DNA of 64,000 nucleotides from Betaproteobacteria bacterium (GCA_016704535.1 JADIZZ010000002.1:124001-188000), one strand, 5' to 3'; shown: positions 26,607 to 36,189, counted from the stretch's first letter. Notes: generated by a model not told the origin, from the letters alone. A program made the numbers and translations.

Positions 26607-28433
26607 TCACGCCGCCTTGCCCACGGGCACGGGTTCCACGTCCACCATGTGCCACCACTCCTGCCAGTAGGCGGGGCGTCGGTAGCCCTGCACCTGCGCC
26701 GTCATCATGTCGGCGACGAAACGGTGGCAGTGCAGCTTGTAGGGCACGTAGGCCACGGCGATGCGCTTGGCCTGCCTGAAGAGTTCCTCGCGCTCGGGCC
26801 CGTCGGGCAGCAACGTGAGCTTGTCGAAGAGGGCGTCGAAGGCCGGCAGCTTGAAGCGCGCCAGGTTGCCCTGGCCGGCCGACGGGCTGTAGTAGCGCTC
26901 GAGGATGCCCTGGCCGTCGCCGCCCGAGGCCGAAGAGGCCACGCCCCACATCTGCAGCTTGCCTGCGCGCGCGGCCTTCAGGTTCTCGGGCCACTTGGCG
27001 GGCTTGAACACGATCTTCAGGCCGATGGCCTCCATGTTCTTCTGCCACAGCTCGTTGAGCTGGCGGCTACGCTGGTCGGGCTGCGTGGCCGACTGCAGCA
27101 CCAGCGGGCTGCCGTCGGGCCGCTCGCGCCAGCCGTCGCCGTTGCGGTCGACGTAGCCGTAGAGGTCGAGCAGGGCCTTGGCGCGGGCCGGGTTGTATTC
27201 GCTGTTCTCGCTCTTGAACTTCGGGTCGTAACCCGTGGTGTAGGGGATGAGCGGGCTCTGCGCCGGGATCGCCATGCCGCGCCGAGCGACGCGGATCTCG
27301 CGTTCCAGGTCGACGCCCAGGCTGATGGCCCGGCGCAGCGCCACCTTCTCGGGTGTGTAGCCGCCGATCAGCTCGTCTTCCATGTTGAAGTAGGTCATCA
27401 CCACGTCGGTGGTCAGCACACGCTGGCCGCGGATGCCCTGCTTGACGAGGTTGGGCGCCGTCTTGCCGCCCGGCATCGCGACGTTGACGAAGTCTTCCGG
27501 CAGGCGTTCCAGGAAGTTCGCCTGGCCGTTCAGGAAGGACAGCCAGCGTGGCTGCGACTCCTCGATGATCGAGATCTCGACACGGTCGATCAGCGGCAGC
27601 CGGCGCCCCTTCAACTTGGCGGCGATGGCCTGGCCTTCGGCGTCGTCGGCCAGCGGCTCGGCGTGCCACAGGCGCTCGCGGTAGGTGGGGTTGCGTTCGA
27701 GCACGATCTGCGACGAACGCCGCCACGCGCCCAGCCTGAACGGCCCGGTGCCCACCGGGTGTTCGCCGATCTTGTTGCCGTAGAACTCGACCACCTCGCG
27801 CGCGACGGCGCCCGTGAGGTCGGTGCCGGCCAGGGTCTCGATGAAACGCGGGCGCGGCTCTTCCAGCTTGAACTGCACGGTGTAGCGGTCCAGCGCGCGC
27901 AGGCCTTCGACAGGCACGTCGTAGTCGAAGGGCTTCTTGCTGTCCAGCACCTGCTTGCGCAGCGCGTTCAGGCCGACGAAACGGTTGTCCTCCATCGTCG
28001 GCCACGCGGGGCTCTTGTTCACCGGGTCGGCAAAACGCTTGTAGGTGTAGACGAAGTCGTCGGCCACGAGCTCACGCGGCTTGCCCTTGAAGGCCGGGTC
28101 GTCGGCGAAGAAGATGCCGGGCTGGATCCTCACCGTCCAGACGCGGAAGTCGGCGCTGATCTCGGGCATGCCCACGGCCACCGCAGGCACCACCTTGGGC
28201 GGCCGGGCCAGGTGGTCGTACGTGTAGAAGGCCTCGAAGATGTGCGCGGTGACGGTGCGCGAGTAGACGTCGCTGAGCTGCGCGGGGTCGAAGCCGGTCT
28301 CGGCGATCTGGAAGGCATAGCGCAGCACGCGCTGGCCAGCGACGGCCGCCTTGGGGTCGGCCTGCTCTGCGGATGCAGGCAGCGCCGGCAGCGCCAGCGC
28401 CGCACCGAGTGCCAGCGTGTGACGACGTTTCAC
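26607..28433 (-). CDS. Peptide-type ABC substrate-binding protein (SBP family 5), paralogue 2
   Basis: The 608-residue protein starts at a GTG that overlaps the stop of paralogue 3 (GTGA), immediately before a signal peptide (RRHTLALGAALALPALPASA). Shared blocks with paralogue 3 include AETGFDPAQLSDVYSRTV, FADDPAFKGKPREL, VEGLRALDRYTVQF and HPVGTGPFRLG, so the two are clearly recent relatives. No ATG fits the signal peptide. It is expected to deliver substrate to the permease pair encoded divergently. Its ligand cannot be read from sequence. Confidence 0.86.
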   Translation of the reverse strand: MKRRHTLALGAALALPALPASAEQADPKAAVAGQRVLRYAFQIAETGFDPAQLSDVYSRTVTAHIFEAFYTYDHLARPPKVVPAVAVGMPEISADFRVWTVRIQPGIFFADDPAFKGKPRELVADDFVYTYKRFADPVNKSPAWPTMEDNRFVGLNALRKQVLDSKKPFDYDVPVEGLRALDRYTVQFKLEEPRPRFIETLAGTDLTGAVAREVVEFYGNKIGEHPVGTGPFRLGAWRRSSQIVLERNPTYRERLWHAEPLADDAEGQAIAAKLKGRRLPLIDRVEISIIEESQPRWLSFLNGQANFLERLPEDFVNVAMPGGKTAPNLVKQGIRGQRVLTTDVVMTYFNMEDELIGGYTPEKVALRRAISLGVDLEREIRVARRGMAIPAQSPLIPYTTGYDPKFKSENSEYNPARAKALLDLYGYVDRNGDGWRERPDGSPLVLQSATQPDQRSRQLNELWQKNMEAIGLKIVFKPAKWPENLKAARAGKLQMWGVASSASGGDGQGILERYYSPSAGQGNLARFKLPAFDALFDKLTLLPDGPEREELFRQAKRIAVAYVPYKLHCHRFVADMMTAQVQGYRRPAYWQEWWHMVDVEPVPVGKAA

Positions 28434-30286
28434 AGGGCGGCCCCACGGCGGCGCTTCAAGGCCTCGACGTCGACATCGACGTACTTCCAGAAGTCGCGCA
28501 CGAAGATGTTTCGGTGGTAGCCCAGCACCCAGGGCTGGGTCAGGTCGGTGAAGATGCGGTGCACGTGCACCTTGTAGGGCATGTAGGCCACCATCAGGCG
28601 CGCCGCCTCCACCATCACCGCGTTGCGCTCGGGGCTGTCGGGCATGCCGCGCTGCTGCTCGTAGAGCTTGTTGAAGGCCGGCAGATCGAAACGTGCGTGG
28701 TTGGCCTGGCCCTTGTTCGGGCCGTAGCCCAGCGACAGGAAGGTGTCGCTGTCGGGCCCGCCGCTCCAGCCCACGCCCCACATCATCAGCTTGCCGCCGC
28801 GGCTGGCCTTCAGGTTCTCGGGCCACTTCGCGGTCTTGAACTCGATCTGGATGCCGATCGCGTCCATGTTCTTCTTCCACTGCTCGATGAGCTGGCGGCT
28901 CTGCTGGTCGGGCTGCGTGGCGTACTCCAGCAACAACGGCTTGCCGTCGGGCTGCTCGCGCCAGCCGTCGCCGTCCTTGTCGACATAGCCGTGCAGGTCC
29001 AGCAGCGCCTTGGCCCGGCCGCGGTCGAAGTCGCCCATCGTGCTCTTGAACTTCGGGTCGTAGGACGTGGTCTCGGGCGCGATCGGGCCCTGGGCGGGAA
29101 TGGCCTGGCCACGCCGAACGAGGCGGATCTCGCGGTCCACGTCCACGGCCAGGCTGATGGCGCGGCGCAGCGCCACCTTTTGCGGCTCATAGCCGCCGAC
29201 CACCGGGTTCTCCATGCCGAAGTAGGACACCGCCACGTCGGCGCGCGGGTAGCGCACCATCTGGATGCCCTTCTTCGTCAGGTGGGGCGCCAGGCGGTTG
29301 TTGGGGATGGCGACGGTGGCGAAGTCGGCCGGCAGCTCCTCCAGTATGTCGGCCTCCTCGTTCAGGAAGCTCAGCCAGCGCGGCTGGTTCTCCTCGATGA
29401 TGGCGATGTGCACCTCGTCGATGAGCGGCAGGCGCTTGCCCTTGTACTGCTGCGCCACGGCCTGCAGCCGGCGCGCGTTGTCGCTGCTGCCGGCCGGCGG
29501 TGTTTCGTCGTAGAACACCTCGCGGTAGGTCGGATTCTTCGCCAGCACCATGCGCGAACTGCGCTTCCAGGCGGCCAGACGGAAGGGCCCGGTGCCGACC
29601 GGGTGCTCGTTGATCTTGTCGCCGTAGAACTCCACCACCTCGCGCGCCACCGCGCCGGTGAACGAGCCATCGGCGAAGGTGCTGGCGAAGCGCGGCCCCG
29701 GCTCGGCAAGTCGCACCTGGAAGGTGTAGCGATCGAGCGTGCGCAGGCCTTCCACCGGTGTGTCGTAGTCGAAGGGCTTCTTCTCGGCAAGCAACTTCTT
29801 GCGCAGCTCGCTCAGGCCCAGGATCTTGGCGTTCTCGAACACATACAGCCCGCCGCTCTTCCAGCGCGGGTCGTAGTGGCGCTTGACGCTGTAGACGTAG
29901 TCCTCGGCCGTCAGCTCACGCTTGGCCCCCTTGAAGGCTGGGTCGTCGGCGAAGTAGATGCCCGGCTTGATGCGGATGGTGAAGGTCTTGAAGTCGGCAG
30001 AAACCTCGGGCATCGCCGCCGCCGTGCTGGGCCGAATGCGCGCCGGCTTGGCCATGAACTCGTACTCGTAGGGCGCGTCGTAGATGCTGGCAGCCACGGT
30101 GCGCGAATACAGGTCGGTGATCTGCGCCGGGTCGAAGCCCGACTCGGCGACGCGAAAGGCGTAGCGGATGACCTTCAACGGCGGTGCGGCGCCGTTGGCC
30201 TGCGCCCACAGCGGCGGCGCGATCGTCAGGCCTGCCACCAGGCCGACGGCGGCCATCAGTGATCGAAGGAATGTGTTCATCGGCAT
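28430..30286 (-). CDS. Peptide-type ABC substrate-binding protein (SBP family 5), paralogue 3
   Basis: This 618-residue protein (616 if the ATG at 30280 is used) has a Sec signal peptide (LRSLMAAVGLVAGLTIAPPL) ending near WAQA. Family 5 blocks are clear: AESGFDPAQITDLYSRTV, FADDPAFKGAKRELTAEDY, HPVGTGPFRLAAW and the C-terminal KVHVHRIFTDL. It is the first gene of the minus-strand trio and diverges from the permease operon across about 180 bases that should hold both promoters. Having three such proteins beside one translocator suggests either a widened substrate range or differential use of each. Confidence 0.87.
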   Translation of the reverse strand: MPMNTFLRSLMAAVGLVAGLTIAPPLWAQANGAAPPLKVIRYAFRVAESGFDPAQITDLYSRTVAASIYDAPYEYEFMAKPARIRPSTAAAMPEVSADFKTFTIRIKPGIYFADDPAFKGAKRELTAEDYVYSVKRHYDPRWKSGGLYVFENAKILGLSELRKKLLAEKKPFDYDTPVEGLRTLDRYTFQVRLAEPGPRFASTFADGSFTGAVAREVVEFYGDKINEHPVGTGPFRLAAWKRSSRMVLAKNPTYREVFYDETPPAGSSDNARRLQAVAQQYKGKRLPLIDEVHIAIIEENQPRWLSFLNEEADILEELPADFATVAIPNNRLAPHLTKKGIQMVRYPRADVAVSYFGMENPVVGGYEPQKVALRRAISLAVDVDREIRLVRRGQAIPAQGPIAPETTSYDPKFKSTMGDFDRGRAKALLDLHGYVDKDGDGWREQPDGKPLLLEYATQPDQQSRQLIEQWKKNMDAIGIQIEFKTAKWPENLKASRGGKLMMWGVGWSGGPDSDTFLSLGYGPNKGQANHARFDLPAFNKLYEQQRGMPDSPERNAVMVEAARLMVAYMPYKVHVHRIFTDLTQPWVLGYHRNIFVRDFWKYVDVDVEALKRRRGAAL

Positions 30287-30467
30287 GAGGCGCGCCCCGG
30301 AAATGCGCGAAGTCTAGGCGGGCATGGGCACGGCCCTTGCTCGCATTCACCCGCATACCGGGGGGGAAACCACCCGCCGGCAGGCGCGAGGGCCCCCCCT
30401 AAACTCGCGCATCCCAAATTCCGGGCGCCTGGCCACGAGCAGCGGCGCCCGCCGGAGTCCGCATTCG

Positions 30468-31406
30468 ATGGCCGCCTACCTGATACGCCGCCTGTGGCAG
30501 ATGATCCCCACGCTGATCGGCGTGGTACTGCTGGTGTTCTTCCTGTTCAAGTACTTCGGCGGCGACCCGGCCGAGGTGCTGGGCGGCCTGAACGCCAGCG
30601 CCGAGCAGATCAAGGCCATCCGCCAGACGCTGGGCCTGGACGAGCCGGTCTGGTACCAGCTGTGGCTCTTCGTCAAGCAGATCGTCACCTTCGACTGGGG
30701 CAAGAGCTGGGCCACTAACGAAGCGGTGAGCAACCTCTTCGCCACCCGCCTGCCGGCCACGCTGACGGTGATGATCCCGATCCTGATCCTGGACGTGCTG
30801 CTGGCGCTGCCCATCGCGATGTGGGTGGCCTACCGCCGCGGCAGCCTGACCGACCGCACGTTGATGGTCGTCACCACGGTGGCGCTGTCGATCAGCTTCC
30901 TGGTCTACGTCATCATCGGCCAGTACGTCTTCGGCTTTCAGCTCGGCTGGTTCCCGGTGCAGGGCTGGAGCGACAGCGTCTGGACCAACCTGGCCGTGTA
31001 CACGCCGCTGCCGGTACTGCTGGCGGTGATGGTGGGCCTGGCGCCGCAGACGCGTCTGTACCGCAGCTTCCTGCTCGATGAACTGGGCCAGGACTACGTG
31101 CGCACCGCGCGCGCGAAGGGCATGACCGAAGGCGTGGTGCTGTTCCGCCACGTGCTGCGCAACGCGATGATCCCCATCCTGACCAACATCGGCCTGCAGC
31201 TGCCCGGCATCTTCGTCGGCAGCTTCCTGATCGAAGTCTTCTTCTCCATCCCCGGCCTGGGCCGTGAAGTGCTGCTGGCGGTGAACCGCAGCGACTTCCC
31301 GGTCATCCAGGCCGTGACGATCTATCTCGCGGTGCTGACGATGTTCATCAACCTGCTCACCGACCTGGCCTACAAGATCGCCGACCCGCGCGTGGTGCTG
31401 AAGTGA
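30468..31406 (+). CDS. Peptide ABC transporter permease, DppB type
   Basis: The 312-residue inner-membrane protein starts MAAYLIRRLWQMIPTLIG, the usual DppB/OppB opening, and has six hydrophobic segments. The EAA loop that contacts the ATPase is in YVRTARAKGMTEGVVLFRHV (about residues 210-229). It ends ADPRVVLK, also typical. The stop overlaps the GTG of the next permease gene (GTGA). Together with the next two genes it forms the translocator for the divergent binding proteins. Confidence 0.92.
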   Translation: MAAYLIRRLWQMIPTLIGVVLLVFFLFKYFGGDPAEVLGGLNASAEQIKAIRQTLGLDEPVWYQLWLFVKQIVTFDWGKSWATNEAVSNLFATRLPATLTVMIPILILDVLLALPIAMWVAYRRGSLTDRTLMVVTTVALSISFLVYVIIGQYVFGFQLGWFPVQGWSDSVWTNLAVYTPLPVLLAVMVGLAPQTRLYRSFLLDELGQDYVRTARAKGMTEGVVLFRHVLRNAMIPILTNIGLQLPGIFVGSFLIEVFFSIPGLGREVLLAVNRSDFPVIQAVTIYLAVLTMFINLLTDLAYKIADPRVVLK

Positions 31407-32464
31407 ACAACACCGCAGTTCTCGGCTCGGCCGCGTCGCTGGACGACACCCAGCAGAAGAGCGAGGGCGTCTGGCACGCCGCCTGGCGCCGTTTCAAGAG
31501 CGACCGCGTGGGCCTGGCGTCGCTGGTCATCGTACTGGCCTTCATGCTGCTGATCGTGCTGTCCTTCACCGGTCTGGTGGGCGCGAAGTGGCAGGACGAG
31601 GTGGGCGTGCCCAACGCGCCGCCGACCTTCATCGGCCCCAAGCCGCCGGCGGCCACCGGCGCCATCGAGGTGCCCACCGGCCCGAACGTCGACTTGTCGG
31701 ACATCGACCCGCTGGCGCCGCGCTACAAGGAATGGGACGAGCGCGCCAAGCAGTTCCAGACCACCGAGACGGTGAAGGCCGAGACGCTGCCCCTGGGCGC
31801 CGACCGCCTGGGCCGCGACGTGCTGTCCAAGACCATCAAGGGCACCGAGATCAGCGTCTTCGTCGGCGTGATGGCGGCCGTGGTGGCCACCACCATCGGC
31901 GTGCTGCTGGGCGCCTTCGGCGGCTTCTTCGGCGGCAAGATCGGCGACCTGCTGGAGTGGGTCTACAACGTCTTCGAGAGCATCCCCAACATCCTGCTCA
32001 TCTTCGCCTTCGCGGCGGTGGTGGGGCGCGGCGTAGAGAGCGTGGTCGTCATCCTGGCGCTGACCGGGTGGACGGGCATGTACCGACAGGTGCGCGCCGA
32101 GTTCATCAAGCACAGCAGTCGCGAATACGTGCGCAGCGCGGAAGCGATAGGCGCCACGCGCATGAGCCGCATGTTCCGCCACATCCTGCCCAATGTCAGC
32201 CACGTGGTGCTGGTGCGCATGGGCCTGCTGGTGGTGGGCTTCATCAAGGCCGAGGTGATCCTGAGCTACCTGGGCCTGGGCGTGCGGGTCGACCAGGTGA
32301 GCTGGGGCACGATGCTGGCCGAGAGCCAGGCCGAGCTGCTGTTGGGCCACTGGTGGCAGCTGGCCTCGGCCACGCTCTTCATGGCGGTGTTCGTGACCGC
32401 GTTTTCGCTGATGGCCGACGCCTTGCGCGACGCCCTCGACCCGAAGCTGCGGGGCCTGGAGTAA
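31403..32464 (+). CDS. Peptide ABC transporter permease, DppC type
   Basis: The 353-residue permease begins at a GTG overlapping the DppB-type stop. After the first membrane helix comes an unusually long periplasmic insert (about residues 55-130) rich in Pro and charged residues. The conserved LGADRLGRDVLSKTIKG then precedes the membrane core. The EAA loop is YVRSAEAIGATRMSRMFRHI. The C-terminus DALDPKLRGLE is typical of DppC/OppC. YejE-type permeases also carry inserts, so a Yej-like transporter is possible. Confidence 0.9.
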   Translation: MNNTAVLGSAASLDDTQQKSEGVWHAAWRRFKSDRVGLASLVIVLAFMLLIVLSFTGLVGAKWQDEVGVPNAPPTFIGPKPPAATGAIEVPTGPNVDLSDIDPLAPRYKEWDERAKQFQTTETVKAETLPLGADRLGRDVLSKTIKGTEISVFVGVMAAVVATTIGVLLGAFGGFFGGKIGDLLEWVYNVFESIPNILLIFAFAAVVGRGVESVVVILALTGWTGMYRQVRAEFIKHSSREYVRSAEAIGATRMSRMFRHILPNVSHVVLVRMGLLVVGFIKAEVILSYLGLGVRVDQVSWGTMLAESQAELLLGHWWQLASATLFMAVFVTAFSLMADALRDALDPKLRGLE

Positions 32465-32468
32465 TTCG

Positions 32469-34130
32469 ATGTTGCTTTCCATCCAGGACCTGAAGGTCAG
32501 TTTCCGCATGGGCAAGGGCGTGATGGCCGACGCCGTCAAGGGCGTCAGCTTCGACGTGCCCGAGAACACCACCATCGCACTCGTCGGCGAATCGGGCTCG
32601 GGCAAGAGCGTCACCGCGATGTCGGTGCTGAACCTGCTGCCCGACAACGCCGTCCGCACCGGGCGTGTGCTGTGGCAGGGCAAGGACCTGCTGCAAGCCA
32701 GCCTGCCCGAACTGCAAGCGCTGCGCGGCAAGGAAATCGCCTGCGTGTTCCAGGACCCGATGAGTTCGCTGAACCCGGTGTTCAACGTCGGCCAGCAGCT
32801 CTGCGAACCACTGATGAAACATCTGGGCCTGAGCGCCCGCCAGGCCATGGCGCGTGCCGAGGAACTGCTGGGGGAGGTAGGCATCCCCGAGCCCAAGCGC
32901 CGGCTGGAAAGCTACCCGCACGAGATGAGCGGCGGCCAGCAGCAGCGCGTGATGATCGCGATGGCGCTGGCCTGCGAACCCAAGCTGCTGATCGCCGACG
33001 AGCCGACGACGGCGCTGGACGTCACCATCCAGCGCCAGATCATCGAGCTGCTGGCCCGGCTGCAGAGCAAGCTCCGCATGAGCGTGCTCTTCATCAGCCA
33101 CGACCTGGGGCTGGTGGGAGAGATCGCCAAGCACGTGGTGGTGATGCGCAACGGCATCGTGCGCGAGCAGGGCGCCACCGCCGACATCTTCGAGCGCCCG
33201 AAGGACGGCTACACCAAGGCGCTGCTGGCCTGCCGCCCCAGCCTGGAAGGCAACCCGGCGCGGCTGATGGTCATCGACGACCACATCGCCGGCCGCGACA
33301 TGCAGCAGGTGGCCCAGGCCAAGGACCCGGATGCGCCGGTGGTGCTGGAAGTGCGCGGGCTGGCCAAGAGCTTCTGGCTCAAGCAGGGCGTGTTCGGCAA
33401 GCGTGAGTTCAAGGCCGTGCAGAACGTCAACTTCAAGCTGCGCAAGGGCCACACGCTGGGCGTGGTGGGCGAAAGCGGCAGCGGCAAGACGACGATGGGC
33501 CTGACGCTGCTGCGCCTGCACGAACCCACTGGCGGCGAAGTCATCTTCGACGGCAAGAACCTGCTGAAGCTGAGCGACAGCGAACGCCTGACGATGCGCC
33601 GCCGCATCCAGGTCGTGTTCCAGAACCCCTATGCCAGCCTGAACCCGCGCTTCACCATCGGCCAGACGCTGGTGGAGCCGATGACCATCCACGGCATCGG
33701 CAAGGATCTCGCCGAACGTGAACAGCGCGCGCGCACGCTGCTGGAAAAGGTGGGCCTGGACGGCAGTGCCTTCGGCAAGTACCCGCACGAGTTTTCGGGC
33801 GGCCAACGGCAACGTGTGGCCATCGCGCGCTGCCTGACGCTGAACCCTGAGGTGCTGGTGCTGGACGAAGCCGTGAGCGCGCTCGACGTGAGTGTTCAGG
33901 CCCAGGTGCTGAACCTGCTGAAGGACCTGCAGGACGAGTTCGGCCTGAGCTACGTCTTCATCAGCCACGACCTGGCGGTGGTGCGCTTCATCAGCGACGA
34001 GGTGCTGGTGATGAAGGACGGCGTGGTGGTCGAACAGGCCAGCGCGGCGCAGATCCTCGCGGCGCCGAAAGAGGATTACACGAAGCGGTTGCTGGCGGCC
34101 ATTCCGCGCGGGTACCGGCAAGCGGCTTGA
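32469..34130 (+). CDS. Peptide ABC transporter ATPase with two fused nucleotide-binding domains
   Basis: This 553-residue cytoplasmic protein fuses a DppD-like and a DppF-like ATPase, as in YejF. Domain 1 has Walker A GESGSGKSVT and signature SGGQQQRV; domain 2 has GESGSGKTTMG and SGGQRQRVA. Each is followed by a Walker B and an oligopeptide-type C-terminal extension (DGYTKALLACRP and EDYTKRLLAAIP). It lies four bases after the DppC-type gene. Its last 87 bases (34044-34130) recur in diverged form at 36692-36778, beyond a restriction-modification cassette, so this 3' end is a recombination boundary. Confidence 0.92.
   Translation: MLLSIQDLKVSFRMGKGVMADAVKGVSFDVPENTTIALVGESGSGKSVTAMSVLNLLPDNAVRTGRVLWQGKDLLQASLPELQALRGKEIACVFQDPMSSLNPVFNVGQQLCEPLMKHLGLSARQAMARAEELLGEVGIPEPKRRLESYPHEMSGGQQQRVMIAMALACEPKLLIADEPTTALDVTIQRQIIELLARLQSKLRMSVLFISHDLGLVGEIAKHVVVMRNGIVREQGATADIFERPKDGYTKALLACRPSLEGNPARLMVIDDHIAGRDMQQVAQAKDPDAPVVLEVRGLAKSFWLKQGVFGKREFKAVQNVNFKLRKGHTLGVVGESGSGKTTMGLTLLRLHEPTGGEVIFDGKNLLKLSDSERLTMRRRIQVVFQNPYASLNPRFTIGQTLVEPMTIHGIGKDLAEREQRARTLLEKVGLDGSAFGKYPHEFSGGQRQRVAIARCLTLNPEVLVLDEAVSALDVSVQAQVLNLLKDLQDEFGLSYVFISHDLAVVRFISDEVLVMKDGVVVEQASAAQILAAPKEDYTKRLLAAIPRGYRQAA
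34044..34130 (+). repeat. Left 87-bp direct repeat (3' end of ABC ATPase gene)
   Basis: This is the last 29 codons of the ABC ATPase gene, stop included. It aligns without gaps to 36692-36778 with 76 of 87 bases identical. Nine codons differ and seven of those changes are synonymous, so both copies have a coding history. The two copies bracket the methyltransferase, nuclease and Vsr genes like attachment or recombination boundaries. Confidence 0.85.
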
Positions 34131-34212
34131 CCGACGGCGCGGGAAGGAAAGGCGGAGACTGGCGCCGAGGTGGGTCAGCCGCTATGATGCCGAGAACTGT
34201 ATAGGCATCCAT

Positions 34213-35394
34213 ATGCGCATTGCGGGCCTCTTCGCTGGAATCGGAGGTTTCGAACTCGGCATGGCAAGGTCGGGACACACCACAGCGCTACTGTGCGACG
34301 TGTTGCCGACCTCTCGTGCCGTACTGACGACGCGGTTCCCCGATACCGAGTACCGGCACGACCTCACCACGCTCAAGTCGCTGCCGTCGGAAGTCGACGC
34401 GATCTGCGCCGGTTTTCCCTGCCAGGACCTGAGTCAGGCCGGTCGGACAGCGGGGCTGGACGGTGAGCGCTCGGGACTCATCGGCGAAGTGTTTCGTCTG
34501 CTTTCGCGCCGCCGTGTGGACACCGTCATTCTTGAGAACGTGCCATTCATGCTTCAGCTAAATGGCGGCAATGCCATGCGGGCTATCATCGACGAGTTCG
34601 AGGCACGTAAGTACCGGTGGGCTTATCGGGTCGTGGACAGTTTCGGGTTTGGGGTTCCCCAACGGCGCGAGCGAGTCTTTCTGGTTGCCTCGCGCTCGAT
34701 AGACCCGACATCGGTGCTGCTCGTCGACGACAGGCCGGTGTACCGCGCGACCACTTCGCTGGACAGGCTCGCGCACGGCTTCTACTGGACCGAGGGGCTG
34801 GGGGGTCTCGGTTGGGCCGTCGACTCGGTGCCGACCTTAAAGAACGGCAGCACGATCGGCATTCCGTCGCCGCCGGCGGTTCTGATGCCGGATGGCAGGA
34901 TCATCAAGCCGGGTCTTCGCGACGTCGAGCGGCTCCAGGGTTTCGAGTCCGGGTGGACTGCACCGGCGGAACTGGTCGCGCGCCCGACCGCCCGTTGGGG
35001 CCTGCTGGGGAGCGCAGTCACAGTGCCAGTCGCGGAATGGGTCGGCCAACGAATCATGATTCCCGGCGAGTACGATCCATCCATCGACCACGAGTTTCCG
35101 AACACGGGCAGGGCTCCGAGGGCCGCTCGGTTCGACGGAAAGAAGCGATTCGCCGTTTCCATCGGAACAGACCCGGTGGGCTTGCAGGCGCCACCTCTCG
35201 CCGACTTCCTGACCGACATCCCGGGTCAGCGATTGCTCTCACTCAAAGCAACCTCGGGCTTTCTGGGCCGAACCCGCCGAGCCAAGTTGCGCTTCGAACC
35301 CGGCTTCATCACTGCCGTCGAACGGCATGAGTCGCACATGAAGCAATTTGAAGACGGTTCGCGCCAACTCGACCTAGAACTTGTGGCTGCCTGA
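34213..35394 (+). CDS. DNA cytosine-5 methyltransferase of a restriction-modification cassette
   Basis: The 393-residue enzyme shows the C5-methyltransferase motifs in order: I GLFAGIGGFELG (residues 6-17), IV GFPCQDLSQAG with the catalytic Cys (about residue 75), VI ILENVP, VIII GVPQRRERVFLVA (about residue 150), and X GLLGSAVTVPVAEW (about residue 262). It uses S-adenosylmethionine to methylate cytosine in a specific duplex site; the target is unknown. The short span between VIII and X must hold the recognition domain, and about 115 further residues follow motif X. A TATGAT hexamer (34183-34188) may be its -10 element. It is convergent with the nuclease gene, overlapping 21 bases. Confidence 0.92.
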   Translation: MRIAGLFAGIGGFELGMARSGHTTALLCDVLPTSRAVLTTRFPDTEYRHDLTTLKSLPSEVDAICAGFPCQDLSQAGRTAGLDGERSGLIGEVFRLLSRRRVDTVILENVPFMLQLNGGNAMRAIIDEFEARKYRWAYRVVDSFGFGVPQRRERVFLVASRSIDPTSVLLVDDRPVYRATTSLDRLAHGFYWTEGLGGLGWAVDSVPTLKNGSTIGIPSPPAVLMPDGRIIKPGLRDVERLQGFESGWTAPAELVARPTARWGLLGSAVTVPVAEWVGQRIMIPGEYDPSIDHEFPNTGRAPRAARFDGKKRFAVSIGTDPVGLQAPPLADFLTDIPGQRLLSLKATSGFLGRTRRAKLRFEPGFITAVERHESHMKQFEDGSRQLDLELVAA

Positions 35395-36189
35395 GAGCGG
35401 AAACCGGCTGCGGTATTCGCTGCAGAGCCCGCGGATCATCCGCTCGTAGTGAAGATGTTCGGACGTCTTCGGTGCGGCAGCGCTCGACGACAGGACGACA
35501 GCTGTTCCGTCGTTTCTGCAGTCGATGACCGTTGCCCCGATCACGTCGTACCCGATGTCCTTGCTGTTACGGGCAAGCGGAATCGCCGACCCGAGCATCT
35601 GCACAACCCTCCGTGCATCCTCGGGTTGCGTATGCGCGTTGACCTTGCCTTTGCCACCTGGGCTGACGAATGTGGGCGCAGCGTTCACCAGCGAGTACGA
35701 CACGGTGATGCAGCGCGGTGCCGCCATCCTGGCCAAGTACCCGGTCGCCAGTATCTCGGCGTGCAGTCGCGGCAGCGACTTGAGATGCTCGGTCATGCAG
35801 GCCTTTGCTTCAAGAGCAATGGCCACTTCTGCCACGTCGTCGCGACGGTCCTCGAAGACCACTGGCAGGCCTGAGAGTGTCTTGGCCTGGGCCGAATTGA
35901 GCACGATCCCGTAGCGGCCGACGAGTTCGGCAAAGGTCGCCCGGCCTTCGGGCGCTCGACCAGGGGGTGTCACGGTCACAACGAGATCGAGCGTCTTGTT
36001 GATCGGGCCCACCATCACGTGATTGATGCGAAAGCCCAATCGCCCCTGACGGGCATGTTCCTGAACAACGTCGCATTCAGACAGAAGGTCGAGCAGCACC
36101 GTCCAGCACGCGACCTTCGAGTGGGTGTCGCTGCGAGAGTGGTACTGCCAAGCTGGGCCACCAGATCCACGACCTGTGGCGTGACTCAT
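35374..36189 (-). CDS. Predicted restriction endonuclease, PD-(D/E)XK-like
   Basis: I do not recognise a named family for this 271-residue protein. It contains a plausible PD-(D/E)XK core: Asp in NKTLDLVVTVTPPG (about residue 65), then Glu and Lys in AIALEAKACMTEH (about residue 116). Its position between a cytosine methyltransferase and a Vsr gene makes it the likely partner endonuclease. The ATG at 36189 is chosen because upstream in-frame codons overlap vsr; it shares the palindrome CATG with an in-frame ATG of vsr on the other strand. It overlaps the methyltransferase 3' end by 21 bases. Recognition sequence and activity are untested. Confidence 0.65.
   Translation of the reverse strand: MSHATGRGSGGPAWQYHSRSDTHSKVACWTVLLDLLSECDVVQEHARQGRLGFRINHVMVGPINKTLDLVVTVTPPGRAPEGRATFAELVGRYGIVLNSAQAKTLSGLPVVFEDRRDDVAEVAIALEAKACMTEHLKSLPRLHAEILATGYLARMAAPRCITVSYSLVNAAPTFVSPGGKGKVNAHTQPEDARRVVQMLGSAIPLARNSKDIGYDVIGATVIDCRNDGTAVVLSSSAAAPKTSEHLHYERMIRGLCSEYRSRFPLSGSHKF

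Noticed and set aside
34131..34212. Extension of the 87-bp repeat past the ATPase stop codon
   Set aside because: Bases after 34130 and after 36778 do not align beyond chance, so the repeat ends at the stop codon.
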